A DNA stretch of 64,000 nucleotides from Luteimonas aquatica (GTDB lineage: Bacteria > Pseudomonadota > Gammaproteobacteria > Xanthomonadales > Xanthomonadaceae): assembly GCF_022662575.1 (NCBI RefSeq), contig NZ_JALBFU010000003.1:186879-250878 (forward strand). Reading direction: 5' to 3'. A program made the translations under genes and the position numbers. Positions 40,997 through 50,610 of the stretch are shown one piece after another. Each line of letters begins with the position of its first letter. Position 1 is the first letter of the stretch. The notes below the pieces were generated by a model, which had not been told where the DNA came from, searched no databases, and saw only the letters and a program-made list of their open reading frames with translations.

Positions 40997-43960
40997 ATGA
41001 CCTTAAGAAAACACAGGCTCTGCGGAGCGATCGCTTCCGCCTTGATCATGGGCACCGTCGGATTCGCCGGCACCGCCGCCGCGCAGGACAGCGCATCCCC
41101 CGCGCCACAGCAGCAGCCCACCGAACTCGACCGCGTCGAGGTGACGGGCTCGCGCATCCGCCAGGCCAGCATCGAGACTTCCAACCCGGTCATCGTGATG
41201 AGCCGGGAACAGATCCAGAAGCAGGGCTTCACCAGCGTCGGCGACATCCTGCAGAACATCACCACCACCGGCTCGCCGGCCATCAGCCGCGCCAACGCAT
41301 TGTCCTCGGGCGAGGAGGTCGGCGGCCAGTACGTCGATCTGCGCAATCTCGGCCCGCAGCGCACGCTGGTGCTGCTCGACGGCAAACGCCTGGGCATCGC
41401 CTCCAACGGCTATGCCGACCTGGCCTCGATTCCCACCGTGTCGGTGGAACGCATCGAAGTGCTCACCGACGGCGCCTCGGCGATCTACGGCTCCGACGCC
41501 ATCGCCGGCGTGATCAACATCATCACCCGGAAGAACTTCGACGGCCTGGAGGCCAGCGGCTACGTCGGCCAGTACGGCCAGGGCGACGGGCAGGTGCAGA
41601 CCTACAACTTCCTGCTCGGTTCCACCGGCGAGCGCAGCGCCATCACTTTCGGCGCCGAATACACCAAGGAAAAACCCGTCTACGCGCGCGATCGCGACTT
41701 CTCCTTCTCGGGCGGCGGCCCCTGGCATCCCTATCCGGACCTCGACCCGATCACCGGCGAGATCCGGGCCAACGGATGGAGCGGCAACACCGACGTCGGC
41801 CGGATCCGCACCAGCACGGGCGACTGGTCGCTCAATCCTGGCGCCGACCCGGGCAGCCTGGCCAACTACCACGCCTATGGCACCGGGGCGAATTTCGACC
41901 TGGCCAACCCGAACCAGCAGATGTTCCTGCGCACCGGCATCGAGCGCCGTTCGGTGTTCGCCACCGGCAGCTTCGATTTCACCGACAAGCTGCGCCTGAA
42001 CGTCGACGGCCTGTATACCCACCGCGAAACGCTGCAGCAGATCGCCGGCTATCCCTTCAGCTCCGACAGCTATAACGACGGCGGCCGCATCCTGTGGTCG
42101 GCCGACAACGTGTACAACCCGTTCGGCGAGGACGCCAGGTTCTGGCGCCGCACCTCCGAAGTCCCGCGCCAGACCAACAACGAGCTGACCACCTACCGCT
42201 TCAGCGCGAGCCTGGAGGGCGCGTTCGACATCGGCGAGAAGTCGTGGAACTGGGATGTCGGCTACGTCTACAACCAGAACAAGGGCGCGCAGAACGGCAC
42301 CGGCAACCTGTTCATCCCCAACGCCAGGAACGCCCTGGGCGCCAGCTTCATCGATGCTGACGGCGTCGCGCGCTGCGGCACGCCGGATGCGGTCATCAGC
42401 GGGTGCATCCCGTGGAATCCGGCGCTGCCCTTCGGCCAGGCCGGCGCCGGCGGTCTCACCGGGAACGGCGCGCTGCAGGACTACCTGTTCCTGCCCACGC
42501 ACGACACCTCCGAAACCACCACGCACATCTACAGCCTCAATCTCAGCGGCGCGCTGTGGAAGCTGCCGGCGGGCGACCTGACGATGGCGATCGGCTACGA
42601 ACACCGCAAGGAAGAGGCGCGTTTCGAGCCCGACGCGCTCAAGCAGTCCGGACTGAGCACCGACCTCGCGGGCGGCGTCACCGCCGGCGGCTATTCGCTC
42701 GATGAGTTCTATCTGGAATTCAACGTGCCGATCCTGGCCGACAAGCCCTTCGCCAAGGAGCTCACCGTCGACGTGGCCGGCCGCTACTCCGACTACGACA
42801 CCTTCGGCGATACGACCAAGAGCAAGGTCGGCCTGAAGTGGCGGCCGATCGAGGACCTGCTGGTGCGCGGCACCTACGCCACCGGCTTCCGCGCCCCGAC
42901 CCTGGGCGATCTCTACGGCGGCAGCTCGCAGAGCTTCGAGTTCTATACCGACCCGTGCGATACCAGCTTCGGCTCGGCCGCCCTCAACCCCGCGGTCGCG
43001 GCCCGCTGCGCGGCCGACAACGTACCGACCGACTTCCGCCAGATCGCTTCGGGCGGCACGGTCGCCTCCGGCCCGAACTCGCAGTCGGACTGGCCTTTCG
43101 TGGTCACCTCGAACGCCGATCTCAAGCCGGAAACCTCGAAGTCGACCACCTTGGGCGTGGTCTACAGCCCGAGCTTCGTCGAGGGTCTCGACATCAGCCT
43201 GGACTGGTGGAAGATCAAGATCGAGGACGTGATCGCGGCCGAGACCATGACTTCGATCCTCAACCGCTGCTACGTCCTCGGCATCGCCTCCTCGTGCGGC
43301 AGCTTCACCCGCGATACCGACGGCAGCGTCGGCACCAGCCAGGGTGAAATCTACGATGCGACCGTATCGCTGGTGAACGGCGGCTACCAGGAAACGGCCG
43401 GCTACGACTTCAACGTGCGCTACCGCCTTCCCGAAACCTCATTCGGCAACCTGACCATCGACTGGAAGACCACCTACGTGGACTACTGGGAATACAAGCG
43501 CGACAACGAGGCGGTCACGCCGGTGGAGCAGAAGAACGGCTGGAGCGTGGACGGCAACGCCTATTTCCGCACCCGCTCGAACCTGAGCCTGGACTGGGAA
43601 TACCAGGACTTCGGCGCCACGTGGGGCGTGCGCTACTACTCGGGCCTCAAGGAAGCCTGCGCCTACGACGTCGGAAACGCCGAATACGGCGTCCCGCCCG
43701 GCGGCCCGGAGTGCAACAAGCCGAACTTCTCGTCCCCGTACACCAACATCCAGCCGTCGGACGAAAGCGGCTCGAACACCTTCCACGACGTGCAGGTCCG
43801 TTACAACGCGCCCTGGAACGCCACGATCGCCATCGGCGCCAACAACCTGTTCGACCACGAGGGCAATTACCTGTACACCAGCCCGAACTCCGACTTCGGC
43901 ATGTACGGCGGCTTCGACATCGGCCGTTTTGTCTACATGAAGTACAGCCAGCGTTTCTGA
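40997..43960 (+). CDS. TonB-dependent outer-membrane receptor
   Basis: A 987-residue receptor. A signal peptide ends A-A-A-Q-D (~residue 30). The TonB-box-like D-R-V-E-V-T-G-S-R is followed by a plug domain (~60-190; L-V-L-L-D-G-K-R-L, V-E-R-I-E-V-L-T-D-G-A-S-A-I-Y-G-S-D-A-I-A-G-V-I-N-I-I) and a 22-strand barrel ending in a C-terminal Phe (Y-S-Q-R-F). This V-E-R-I-E-V-L-T-D-G-A-S plug type is common among oligosaccharide or peptide receptors of Xanthomonadales; the ligand is not known. GGAGAGAGAG precedes the ATG. Confidence 0.95.
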   Translation: MTLRKHRLCGAIASALIMGTVGFAGTAAAQDSASPAPQQQPTELDRVEVTGSRIRQASIETSNPVIVMSREQIQKQGFTSVGDILQNITTTGSPAISRANALSSGEEVGGQYVDLRNLGPQRTLVLLDGKRLGIASNGYADLASIPTVSVERIEVLTDGASAIYGSDAIAGVINIITRKNFDGLEASGYVGQYGQGDGQVQTYNFLLGSTGERSAITFGAEYTKEKPVYARDRDFSFSGGGPWHPYPDLDPITGEIRANGWSGNTDVGRIRTSTGDWSLNPGADPGSLANYHAYGTGANFDLANPNQQMFLRTGIERRSVFATGSFDFTDKLRLNVDGLYTHRETLQQIAGYPFSSDSYNDGGRILWSADNVYNPFGEDARFWRRTSEVPRQTNNELTTYRFSASLEGAFDIGEKSWNWDVGYVYNQNKGAQNGTGNLFIPNARNALGASFIDADGVARCGTPDAVISGCIPWNPALPFGQAGAGGLTGNGALQDYLFLPTHDTSETTTHIYSLNLSGALWKLPAGDLTMAIGYEHRKEEARFEPDALKQSGLSTDLAGGVTAGGYSLDEFYLEFNVPILADKPFAKELTVDVAGRYSDYDTFGDTTKSKVGLKWRPIEDLLVRGTYATGFRAPTLGDLYGGSSQSFEFYTDPCDTSFGSAALNPAVAARCAADNVPTDFRQIASGGTVASGPNSQSDWPFVVTSNADLKPETSKSTTLGVVYSPSFVEGLDISLDWWKIKIEDVIAAETMTSILNRCYVLGIASSCGSFTRDTDGSVGTSQGEIYDATVSLVNGGYQETAGYDFNVRYRLPETSFGNLTIDWKTTYVDYWEYKRDNEAVTPVEQKNGWSVDGNAYFRTRSNLSLDWEYQDFGATWGVRYYSGLKEACAYDVGNAEYGVPPGGPECNKPNFSSPYTNIQPSDESGSNTFHDVQVRYNAPWNATIAIGANNLFDHEGNYLYTSPNSDFGMYGGFDIGRFVYMKYSQRF

Positions 43961-43984
43961 TCCACGGGCGCAGGCGACAAAGCA

Positions 43985-44012
43985 CTACGGCCCCGAACGG
44001 GGCCGTAGTTTC
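43985..44012. terminator. Terminator between TonB receptor and pckG
   Basis: CTACGGCCCC and GGGGCCGTAG pair over 10 bp around a GAAC loop and are followed by TTTCAT on the plus strand. The genes on either side converge, so it may serve both. Confidence 0.85.
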
Positions 44013-44057
44013 ATGCGGACCTGGCAATCGCGCGGCGCGTCCGCGGACCGCGGCACC

Positions 44058-45854
44058 TCAGTAGAGCAGGTTCTTCGCGATGCGCGACTGCTCGGCCTTC
44101 AGCGCCTCGGGCACGCGCGCGCCGTACTCGTCCAGGTACGAGCCGATGCTCGCCACCTCGTCGCGCCAGCCCTGGCGGTCGACCGACAGCAGGATCTGCC
44201 GGGCCTCCGGACTCAGGTCGAGGCCGTCGAGATTCAGATCCGTGGTCCTGGGCAAGGCGCCGATCGGCGTGTCGACCGCGCCCGCCTCGCCCTTGACGCG
44301 CCCGATCATCCATTCCAGCACGCGCAGGTTGTCGCCGAAGCCCGGCCACAGGAACTTGCCGTCCTCGCCCTTGCGGAACCAGTTGACGTGGAAGATCTTC
44401 GGCAGCTTCGCGCCGGGCTTGTCGAACGACAGCCAGTGGGCGAAGTAGTCGGCGAAGTTGTAGCCGCAGAAAGGCTTCATCGCCATCGGGTCGCGGCGCA
44501 TCACGCCGACCTTGCCGGTGGCCGCGGCGGTGGTCTCCGAGCCCATCGCGGCGCCGACCAGCACGCCGTGGGTCCAGTCGTTGGCCTCGAACACCAGCGG
44601 CACCAGGGAGGCGCGGCGGCCGCCGAAGACGATCGCCGAGATCGGCACGCCCTGCGCGTCCTCGGCGTGCGGCGAATAGGACGGGCATTGCTTGGCGCTG
44701 ACGGTGAAGCGCGAATTGGGATGCGCGGCCGGGCCGTTGCCGGCGGCATGCTCGCGGCCCTGCCAGTCCTTGCTCGGCGCGCGGTCGTCGAGGCCTTCCC
44801 ACCAGGGCTGGTTGTCGGCGGTGACGGCGACGTTGGTGAAGATGGTGTCGCGCTGGATGCTGGCCAGCGCGTTGGGATTGGAATTGGCGCCGGTGCCCGG
44901 CGCCACGCCGAAGTAGCCGGCCTCCGGATTGATGGCGTACAGGCGGCCGTCCTTGCCGGGACGCATCCAGCAGATGTCGTCGCCGACGGTCCAGACCTTC
45001 CAGCCCTGGGCGCGATAGCTTTCCGGCGGGATCAGCATCGCCAGGTTGGTCTTGCCGCAGGCGCTGGGAAAGGCGGCGGCGATGTAATGGGTCTCGCCCT
45101 GCGGATTCTCCACGCCGACGATGAGCATGTGCTCGGCCAGCCAGCCCTCGTTGCGGGCCTGGTGCGAGGCGATGCGCAGCGCATGGCATTTCTTGCCGAG
45201 CAGGGCGTTGCCGCCGTAGCCCGAGCCGTAGGACTTGATGGTCAGCTCTTCCGGGAAATGCATGATGTAGCGACGCTCGGGGTCGAGCTCGCCGATCGAA
45301 TGCAGGCCGCGCACGAAGCCACCCGCGTCGCCTTCCGCGCCCTCGCGCTCGATCCGCGCCAGCGCCGCGGCGCCCATGCGGGTCATGATGCGCATGTTGG
45401 CGACCACGTAGGGCGAGTCGGTGATCTCCACTCCGCAGCGCGCCAGCGGCGAATCGATCGGCCCCATGCAGTACGGGATCACGTACATGGTGCGGCCGCG
45501 CATGCAGCCGTCGAACAGCGCGTCGATCTTGGCGTGGGCCTCGGCCGGCGCCATCCAGTGGTTGTTGGGGCCGGCGTCTTCCTGGTTGGCGTGGCAGACG
45601 AAGGTCAGGTGCTCCACGCGCGCCACGTCGTCGGGATGGGAGCGGTGCAGCCAGCTGCCCGGATGGGTGTCGGCGTTGAGCGGCAGCAGGGTGCCGTCGG
45701 CCTGCATCTGCGCCAGCAGCGCCTGGTATTCGGCGTCGCTGCCGTCGCACCAGTGGATGCGGTCGGGGCGGGTCAGTTCGGCGACCGAACGGACCCAGTC
45801 GTTGAGGGCCTCAAGAGAACTGGGGGTCGGAGTCGGGGCGATCGCGGCATTCAT
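44058..45854 (-). CDS. pckG: Phosphoenolpyruvate carboxykinase (GTP)
   Basis: A 598-residue gluconeogenic enzyme converting oxaloacetate and GTP to phosphoenolpyruvate, CO2 and GDP. The kinase P-loop is A-A-F-P-S-A-C-G-K-T-N-L-A-M with the reactive Cys. The V-G-D-D-I-C-W metal site, F-G-V-A-P-G-T-G and the nucleotide-side F-C-G-Y-N-F-A-D-Y are also present. Size and motifs place it in the GTP class, not the ATP (PckA) class. It lies 48 nt downstream of a TetR gene on the same strand. Confidence 0.97.
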   Translation of the reverse strand: MNAAIAPTPTPSSLEALNDWVRSVAELTRPDRIHWCDGSDAEYQALLAQMQADGTLLPLNADTHPGSWLHRSHPDDVARVEHLTFVCHANQEDAGPNNHWMAPAEAHAKIDALFDGCMRGRTMYVIPYCMGPIDSPLARCGVEITDSPYVVANMRIMTRMGAAALARIEREGAEGDAGGFVRGLHSIGELDPERRYIMHFPEELTIKSYGSGYGGNALLGKKCHALRIASHQARNEGWLAEHMLIVGVENPQGETHYIAAAFPSACGKTNLAMLIPPESYRAQGWKVWTVGDDICWMRPGKDGRLYAINPEAGYFGVAPGTGANSNPNALASIQRDTIFTNVAVTADNQPWWEGLDDRAPSKDWQGREHAAGNGPAAHPNSRFTVSAKQCPSYSPHAEDAQGVPISAIVFGGRRASLVPLVFEANDWTHGVLVGAAMGSETTAAATGKVGVMRRDPMAMKPFCGYNFADYFAHWLSFDKPGAKLPKIFHVNWFRKGEDGKFLWPGFGDNLRVLEWMIGRVKGEAGAVDTPIGALPRTTDLNLDGLDLSPEARQILLSVDRQGWRDEVASIGSYLDEYGARVPEALKAEQSRIAKNLLY

Positions 45855-45902
45855 CGCAGGGCTCTCGTGGTTGCGGGCGGGCGGCGCGAGGCGCGGCCGG
45901 CC

Positions 45903-46511
45903 TCAGGGTTTCGGGGGAATGACGACCGCCATCATGTGTTCGACATAGGCTTCCAGTTCCTCGCGCGGCGGCTTGGCCGGCTCCAACTGTAGCTGCAGCT
46001 GCAGAAAGCCCACGTATGCGGCGTAGACCAGGCGCGCGCGGTGCTGGGCGTCGCTGCGGCCGAGGCCGGCCTGGCGGAAGGAGGCGGTGAGATAGTCCAG
46101 CCGGCGCTGCGAGACGCGCTCCATGACCGGGCGCACGATGGGATGGTCCATCGCCTTGAGCAACGCACCGAAGATGATGTGCGAGGTCACCTCGTGGGCG
46201 ACCATCCTGAACAGGTCGCGCAGGCGCTGGCGCGGATCGGGAACGGCTTCGAGCATGCCGAACACCGATTCCTGCTCGATGCTTTCCCAGCGCTCCAGGG
46301 CCGCCTGCAGCAAGGCGTCGCGGGAGGGGAAATGCCAGTAGAAGCTGCCCTTGGTCACGCCCAGGCGCCGCGCCAGCGGTTCCACCGCCACGGCCGACAC
46401 GCCCTGCTCGGCGATCAGGTGAAGGGCGGCCTGCGCCCAGTCCTCGGCGCTCAGGCGCCCCTTGCGTTCCGGTTTTTCGGCGGCCGGCGCCGGTGCGGTG
46501 GCAGTGGTCAT
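45903..46511 (-). CDS. TetR family transcriptional regulator
   Basis: A 202-residue repressor. The N-terminal HTH is W-A-Q-A-A-L-H-L-I-A-E-Q-G-V-S-A-V-A-V-E-P-L-A-R-R-L-G-V-T-K-G-S-F-Y-W-H-F (residues ~22-60), and the rest is the all-helical ligand domain. It is divergent from fadE, with two CCATAC-containing dyads in the 247-bp gap, so it probably represses fadE in response to an acyl-CoA. The link to fatty acids is inference from position. The ATG at 46511 was chosen at the start of the Ala/Thr-rich lead-in. Confidence 0.9.
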   Translation of the reverse strand: MTTATAPAPAAEKPERKGRLSAEDWAQAALHLIAEQGVSAVAVEPLARRLGVTKGSFYWHFPSRDALLQAALERWESIEQESVFGMLEAVPDPRQRLRDLFRMVAHEVTSHIIFGALLKAMDHPIVRPVMERVSQRRLDYLTASFRQAGLGRSDAQHRARLVYAAYVGFLQLQLQLEPAKPPREELEAYVEHMMAVVIPPKP

Positions 46512-46521
46512 CGGGGCCAGT

Positions 46522-46649
46522 GTATTCCATACGCAAAGGCACGGGACAGTATCGTTTCTGAACTGCCGTTCATCCGTGGCGCATTCATTTCGTGCCCCCG
46601 GGGATCGGATTGACAATGCCGGAAGGGCTACCCATACTGATGCGTATGG
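46522..46649 (+). promoter_or_regulatory. fadE promoter and candidate TetR operators
   Basis: TTGACA (46610-46615), a 17-nt spacer and CATACT (46633-46638) form a good sigma-70 promoter for fadE. The inverted repeat CCATAC...GTATGG (46632-46637 and 46644-46649, 6-nt spacer) covers its -10 box. A second dyad GTAT-TCC-ATAC (46522-46532) lies just upstream of the TetR start and shares CCATAC. The two dyads suggest one repressor controlling both genes. Confidence 0.65.
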
Positions 46650-46758
46650 TTTAGGCCCGTGGTCGCGCAGCGATCAGCCCGCGCGTCCTGAGTGTCCAGC
46701 CTCAGCGAAATCTCCGCTTTGTAGAGAACACATTCATGCCGCTCGCCGGAGTGTCCAG

Positions 46759-49233
46759 ATGAGCATCGCGCTTCCCTTCCTCGCCTTCCTTCTCGCCGGC
46801 GCCTTCGCCGCCTACCACCGCCTGCGGCTGGCGTACTGGGCCGCCATCACCGCCACCTTGCTGGTGGCCTGCTGGCTGCTCGGCGCCAATCGGACGGCGG
46901 TGATCGTGGCCGCGGCCCTGGTCGCCGTGATCGCGGTGCCGCTGCTGCTGCCGCCGTTGCGCAAGGCGCTGGTGACCTCGCCGGCGCTGAGGTTCTACCG
47001 CAAGATCCTGCCGCCGCTGTCGCAGACCGAGCGCATCGCGCTGGAATCGGGCTCGGTCGGTTTCGAGGGCGAACTGTTTTCCGGCGATCCCGACTGGAAG
47101 CAGCTGCTGGCCCAGCCCAAGGCGCAGCTCACCGCCGAGGAGCAGGCCTTCCTCGACGGCCCGGTGGAAGAGCTGTGCCGACGCACCAACGACTGGGAGA
47201 TCACCCACGTCCTGGCCGACCTGCCGCCGGAGACCTGGGAGTTCATCAAGAAGAACAAGTTCTTCGGCATGATCATCCCGAAGGAGTACGGCGGCCTCGG
47301 CTTCTCGGCGCTGGCCCACCACAAGGTGATCCAGAAGCTGGCCTCGGTCTCCAGCGTGCTCAGCTCCACCGTCGGCGTGCCCAACTCGCTCGGCCCGGGC
47401 GAGCTGCTGATGCACTACGGCACCCAGGAGCAGAAGGACCACTACCTGCCGCGCCTGGCCGACGGCCGCGAGGTGCCCTGCTTCGGCCTGACCGGCCCCT
47501 TCGCCGGCTCCGACGCCACCTCGATCCCCGACTACGGCATCGTCTGCAGCGGCGAGTGGAACGGCGCCCAGGTGCTGGGCGTGAAGCTCACCTTCGACAA
47601 GCGCTACATCACCCTGGCCCCGGTGGCGACGCTGATCGGCCTGGCCTTCCGCATGTACGATCCGGACGGCCTGCTCGGCGACAAGCGCGACATCGGCATC
47701 ACCCTGGCGCTGGTGCCGCGCGACACCCCCGGCGTGGAGATTGGCCGCCGTCACTTCCCGCTCAACTCGACCTTCCAGAACGGCCCGATCCGCGGCCGCG
47801 AGATCTTCGTGCCGCTGTCGCAGCTGATCGGCGGCGAGGAGTTCGCCGGCAAGGGCTGGTTGATGCTCAACGAGTGCCTGTCGATCGGCCGCTCGATCAC
47901 CCTGCCCTCCACCGCCAGCGGCGGCGGCAAGATCGGCGCGGTGGTCACCGGCGCCTACGCGCGCATCCGCAAGCAGTTCGGCCTGTCGGTGGGCCGCTTC
48001 GAGGGCGTGGAGGAAGCGCTCTCGCGCATCGCCGGCAAGGCCTACGCCACCAGCGCGCTGTCGCAGGCCACGGCCATGGCGGTGGACCGCGGCGAGAAGC
48101 CGGCGGTGCCCTCGGCGATCGCCAAGTACCACTGCACCACCATGGGCCGGGAGATCTCCGGCGACGTGATGGACGTGCTCGGCGGCAAGGGCATCATCCT
48201 CGGCCCGCGCAACTTCGCCGGCCGCAGCTGGCAGGCCTCGCCGATCGCGATCACGGTGGAAGGCGCCAACATCATGACGCGCAGCCTGCTGATCTTCGGC
48301 CAGGGCGCGATCCTCTGCCACCCCTGGGTGCTGAAGGAAATGAAGGCGGCGCAGAATCCCGACCTGAAGGCCGGCGTCGCCGAGTTCGACCGCCCGCTGT
48401 TCGGCCACATCGGCTTCGCGATCTCCAACGCGGTGCGCTCGTTCTGGTTCGGCCTGACCGCAGCCAGGATCGGCTCGGCGCCGGGCGACGCCTACACCCG
48501 CCGCTTCTTCCGCAAGCTGGACCGCTACTCGGCCAACCTGGCACTGATCGCCGACGTGTCGATGCTGATGCTCGGCGGCAAGCTGAAGTTCAAGGAATCG
48601 CTGTCCGGGCGCCTGGGCGACGTGCTCAGCAACCTGTACATCGTCAGCGCCATGCTCAAGCGCTACCACGACGAGGGCGCGCCGGCCTCCGACCAGCCGC
48701 TGCTGGCCTGGGCGATCCATGACGCCGTGCACAAGATCGAGCTGGCGCTGTCGGCGGCGCTGCGCAACTTCCCGATCCGTCCGGTCGGCTGGCTGCTGTG
48801 GGCGCTGGTGTTCCCGTGGGGCCGCCGCGCCGAGGCGCCGGGCGACCGCCTCAGCCACCGCGTCGCCGCGCTGCTGATGACCCCCAACGAGGCGCGCGAC
48901 CGCCTGGCGCAGGGCGTGTTCACCACGCCGTGCGAGAACAACCCGGCCGGCCGCATCGACAGCTACCTGTCCAAGGCCGTGCTGGCCGAGCCGGTGGAGC
49001 GCAAGTTCCTCAAGGCGCTGAAGAACAGCGACATCGAGGCGCTGGAGTTCACCCAGCAGCTCGACGAGGGCGTGCGCGAGGGCTGGATCACCGCCGAGGA
49101 ACGCAAGCAGCTGGAAGAGCTGCGCGCGATCACGCTCGACACGATCACCGTCGACGACTTCGATCCGCACGAGCTGCGCGCGGCCACCTACTACGACCGC
49201 AAGCAGCCGGCGCACTCGCGCGAAGCCGCCTGA
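46759..49233 (+). CDS. fadE: Acyl-CoA dehydrogenase, FadE type
   Basis: An 824-residue membrane-associated dehydrogenase for the first step of fatty acid beta-oxidation. Two N-terminal membrane helices (residues ~3-65) precede the flavoprotein core: P-K-E-Y-G-G-L-G-F-S-A-L-A-H, C-F-G-L-T-G-P-F-A-G-S-D-A and I-T-V-E-G-A-N-I-M-T-R. The long C-terminal DUF1974 region is typical of FadE (814 residues in E. coli). The ATG at 46759 begins M-S-I-A-L-P-F. Regulation is probably by the divergent TetR protein. Confidence 0.96.
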   Translation: MSIALPFLAFLLAGAFAAYHRLRLAYWAAITATLLVACWLLGANRTAVIVAAALVAVIAVPLLLPPLRKALVTSPALRFYRKILPPLSQTERIALESGSVGFEGELFSGDPDWKQLLAQPKAQLTAEEQAFLDGPVEELCRRTNDWEITHVLADLPPETWEFIKKNKFFGMIIPKEYGGLGFSALAHHKVIQKLASVSSVLSSTVGVPNSLGPGELLMHYGTQEQKDHYLPRLADGREVPCFGLTGPFAGSDATSIPDYGIVCSGEWNGAQVLGVKLTFDKRYITLAPVATLIGLAFRMYDPDGLLGDKRDIGITLALVPRDTPGVEIGRRHFPLNSTFQNGPIRGREIFVPLSQLIGGEEFAGKGWLMLNECLSIGRSITLPSTASGGGKIGAVVTGAYARIRKQFGLSVGRFEGVEEALSRIAGKAYATSALSQATAMAVDRGEKPAVPSAIAKYHCTTMGREISGDVMDVLGGKGIILGPRNFAGRSWQASPIAITVEGANIMTRSLLIFGQGAILCHPWVLKEMKAAQNPDLKAGVAEFDRPLFGHIGFAISNAVRSFWFGLTAARIGSAPGDAYTRRFFRKLDRYSANLALIADVSMLMLGGKLKFKESLSGRLGDVLSNLYIVSAMLKRYHDEGAPASDQPLLAWAIHDAVHKIELALSAALRNFPIRPVGWLLWALVFPWGRRAEAPGDRLSHRVAALLMTPNEARDRLAQGVFTTPCENNPAGRIDSYLSKAVLAEPVERKFLKALKNSDIEALEFTQQLDEGVREGWITAEERKQLEELRAITLDTITVDDFDPHELRAATYYDRKQPAHSREAA

Positions 49234-49262
49234 GTCGCGGCCGCGGCACGACCAGCCCCCAA

Positions 49263-49290
49263 GACGGCGAGCCTCGGCTCGCCGTCGTTC
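49263..49290 (+). terminator. Hairpin terminator after fadE
   Basis: GACGGCGAGC and GCTCGCCGTC pair over 10 bp around CTCG, followed by GTTCTT. The T-tract is weak and some read-through into the DUF4442 gene is likely. Confidence 0.6.
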
Positions 49291-49305
49291 TTCGAGGACC
49301 CGCGC

Positions 49306-49782
49306 ATGGCCGCTCCCGTGCTCTCGCTCTACCGCCGCGTCACCCGCTGGCCCGCCGGCCACTGGCTGTTCTCGCGCCTGGTGTGCCTGAAGGCGCCCTA
49401 CTTCGGCAGCATCTCGCCGCGCATGACCGTGCTCGAGCCGGGCCGCGCCGAGGCCTGGATCGCCCATCGCCGCCGCGTCACCAACCACATCGGCACGGTG
49501 CATGCCATCGCCCTGTGCAACCTCGCCGAATTCACCGGCGGCCTGGCCACCGACGTCAGCATCCCCGCCTCGATGCGCTGGATTCCCAAGGGCATGCGCG
49601 TGGAATACCTGAAGAAGGCGGTCGGCCGGCAGCATGCGGTGGCCACGCCGGAATTCCCGCCGCACGAGGCGACGCAGGGCTACGAGCTGCCGATGCAGGT
49701 CGTGGTCTCCGATCCGCAGGGCGATGTGGTGTTCAAGGCGTGCATCAGCATGTGGGTGTCGCCGAAGCCGGCGCGCGGCTGA
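49306..49782 (+). CDS. DUF4442 hot-dog-fold protein
   Basis: A 158-residue protein of the DUF4442 group, related to hot-dog thioesterases. R-V-T-N-H-I-G-T-V-H-A-I-A-L-C-N-L-A-E-F holds the central hot-dog helix with the conserved N-H and E, and M-R-W-I-P-K-G-M-R-V-E-Y-L-K-K-A follows. It may hydrolyse an acyl-CoA. Its place directly after fadE supports a role in fatty acid breakdown. A GAGGAC ribosome site precedes the ATG at 49306. Confidence 0.85.
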   Translation: MAAPVLSLYRRVTRWPAGHWLFSRLVCLKAPYFGSISPRMTVLEPGRAEAWIAHRRRVTNHIGTVHAIALCNLAEFTGGLATDVSIPASMRWIPKGMRVEYLKKAVGRQHAVATPEFPPHEATQGYELPMQVVVSDPQGDVVFKACISMWVSPKPARG

Positions 49783-49835
49783 CGCCGCTCCCGCTGAAGC
49801 CGGGCAGGCATCCGACCATCTCCGGAGTCACGCAA

Positions 49836-50213
49836 ATGTCGCCAGACCTGCTGGTCCAGCTATGCGGCGTGCACAGCCTCGCCTTCGCGGCGTTCCACCT
49901 GGCGTTCTGGAAGCTGTTCGGCTGGAAGGACGAGCTGCGGCGCGTCGGCCTGGCCACGCGCGCGGTCACGCAGATCCTCAACCTGCGGCTGACCTACGTG
50001 TTCCTGGGCATCGGCGTGCTCTGCTTCGCCTTCCCCCGCGACCTGCATGCCACGCCGCTCGGCCGCGCGCTGCTCGTGTTCATGGCGCTGTTCTGGGTGG
50101 GCCGCACCATCGAGCAGTGCGTGTTCCTGCGCGTGAACCGGCCGCTGGTGCACGTGCTCACGGCCTTGTTCGTGCTCGGCGCCGCGCTGTTCGCCGCGCC
50201 GCTGTTCGCCTGA
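49836..50213 (+). CDS. Small four-helix membrane protein, unknown function
   Basis: A 125-residue protein with four predicted membrane segments (e.g. S-L-A-F-A-A-F-H-L-A-F-W-K-L, L-R-L-T-Y-V-F-L-G-I-G-V-L-C-F-A, G-R-A-L-L-V-F-M-A-L-F-W-V, V-L-T-A-L-F-V-L-G-A-A-L-F). I recognise no family. It follows the DUF4442 gene by 53 bp and ends 10 bp from a convergent DUF1304 gene. Confidence 0.75.
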   Translation: MSPDLLVQLCGVHSLAFAAFHLAFWKLFGWKDELRRVGLATRAVTQILNLRLTYVFLGIGVLCFAFPRDLHATPLGRALLVFMALFWVGRTIEQCVFLRVNRPLVHVLTALFVLGAALFAAPLFA

Positions 50214-50223
50214 TCCGTCCGGA

Positions 50224-50580
50224 CTAGGCGCCGGCGGCCAGCAGCGCGGCGATCGCCAGCAATGCCGGCAGCGCCTGCACGTAGAGGATGCGCCGGCTGA
50301 CGCTGTAGGCGCCGTACAGGCCGGCCACCACCACGCAGCCGAGGAAGAACAGCTGCACCTCGCGCTGGTCGCCGGCCAGCCCCCACAGCAGTCCGGCGGC
50401 CAGGAAGCCGTTGTACAGCCCCTGGTTGGCGGCCAGCACGCGGGTGAGCTCGGCCTTCTCCGGCGTGTTGCGGAACACCTTCAGCCCGAGCGGGCGGGTC
50501 CACAGGAACATCTCCAGCACCAGGAAATACAGGTGCAGCAAGGCGACCAGCACGACCAGCGCGGCGGCGATTCCCGACAT
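50224..50580 (-). CDS. DUF1304 family membrane protein
   Basis: A 118-residue, four-helix protein matching DUF1304: H-L-Y-F-L-V-L-E-M-F-L-W-T-R-P-L-G-L-K-V-F, N-Q-G-L-Y-N-G-F-L-A-A-G-L and V-V-V-A-G-L-Y-G-A-Y-S-V-S-R. The function of the family is not known to me. The ATG at 50580 is the natural start; 30 bp separate it from the metallophosphoesterase stop. Confidence 0.88.
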   Translation of the reverse strand: MSGIAAALVVLVALLHLYFLVLEMFLWTRPLGLKVFRNTPEKAELTRVLAANQGLYNGFLAAGLLWGLAGDQREVQLFFLGCVVVAGLYGAYSVSRRILYVQALPALLAIAALLAAGA

Positions 50581-50610
50581 GGCGACTTCTCCCCGATCGA
50601 AGCCGACAGC

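Noticed and set aside
46702-49665. 987-codon minus-strand frame over fadE
   Set aside because: Antisense shadow of fadE and the DUF4442 gene; composition is His/Arg/Gln-rich with no motif.
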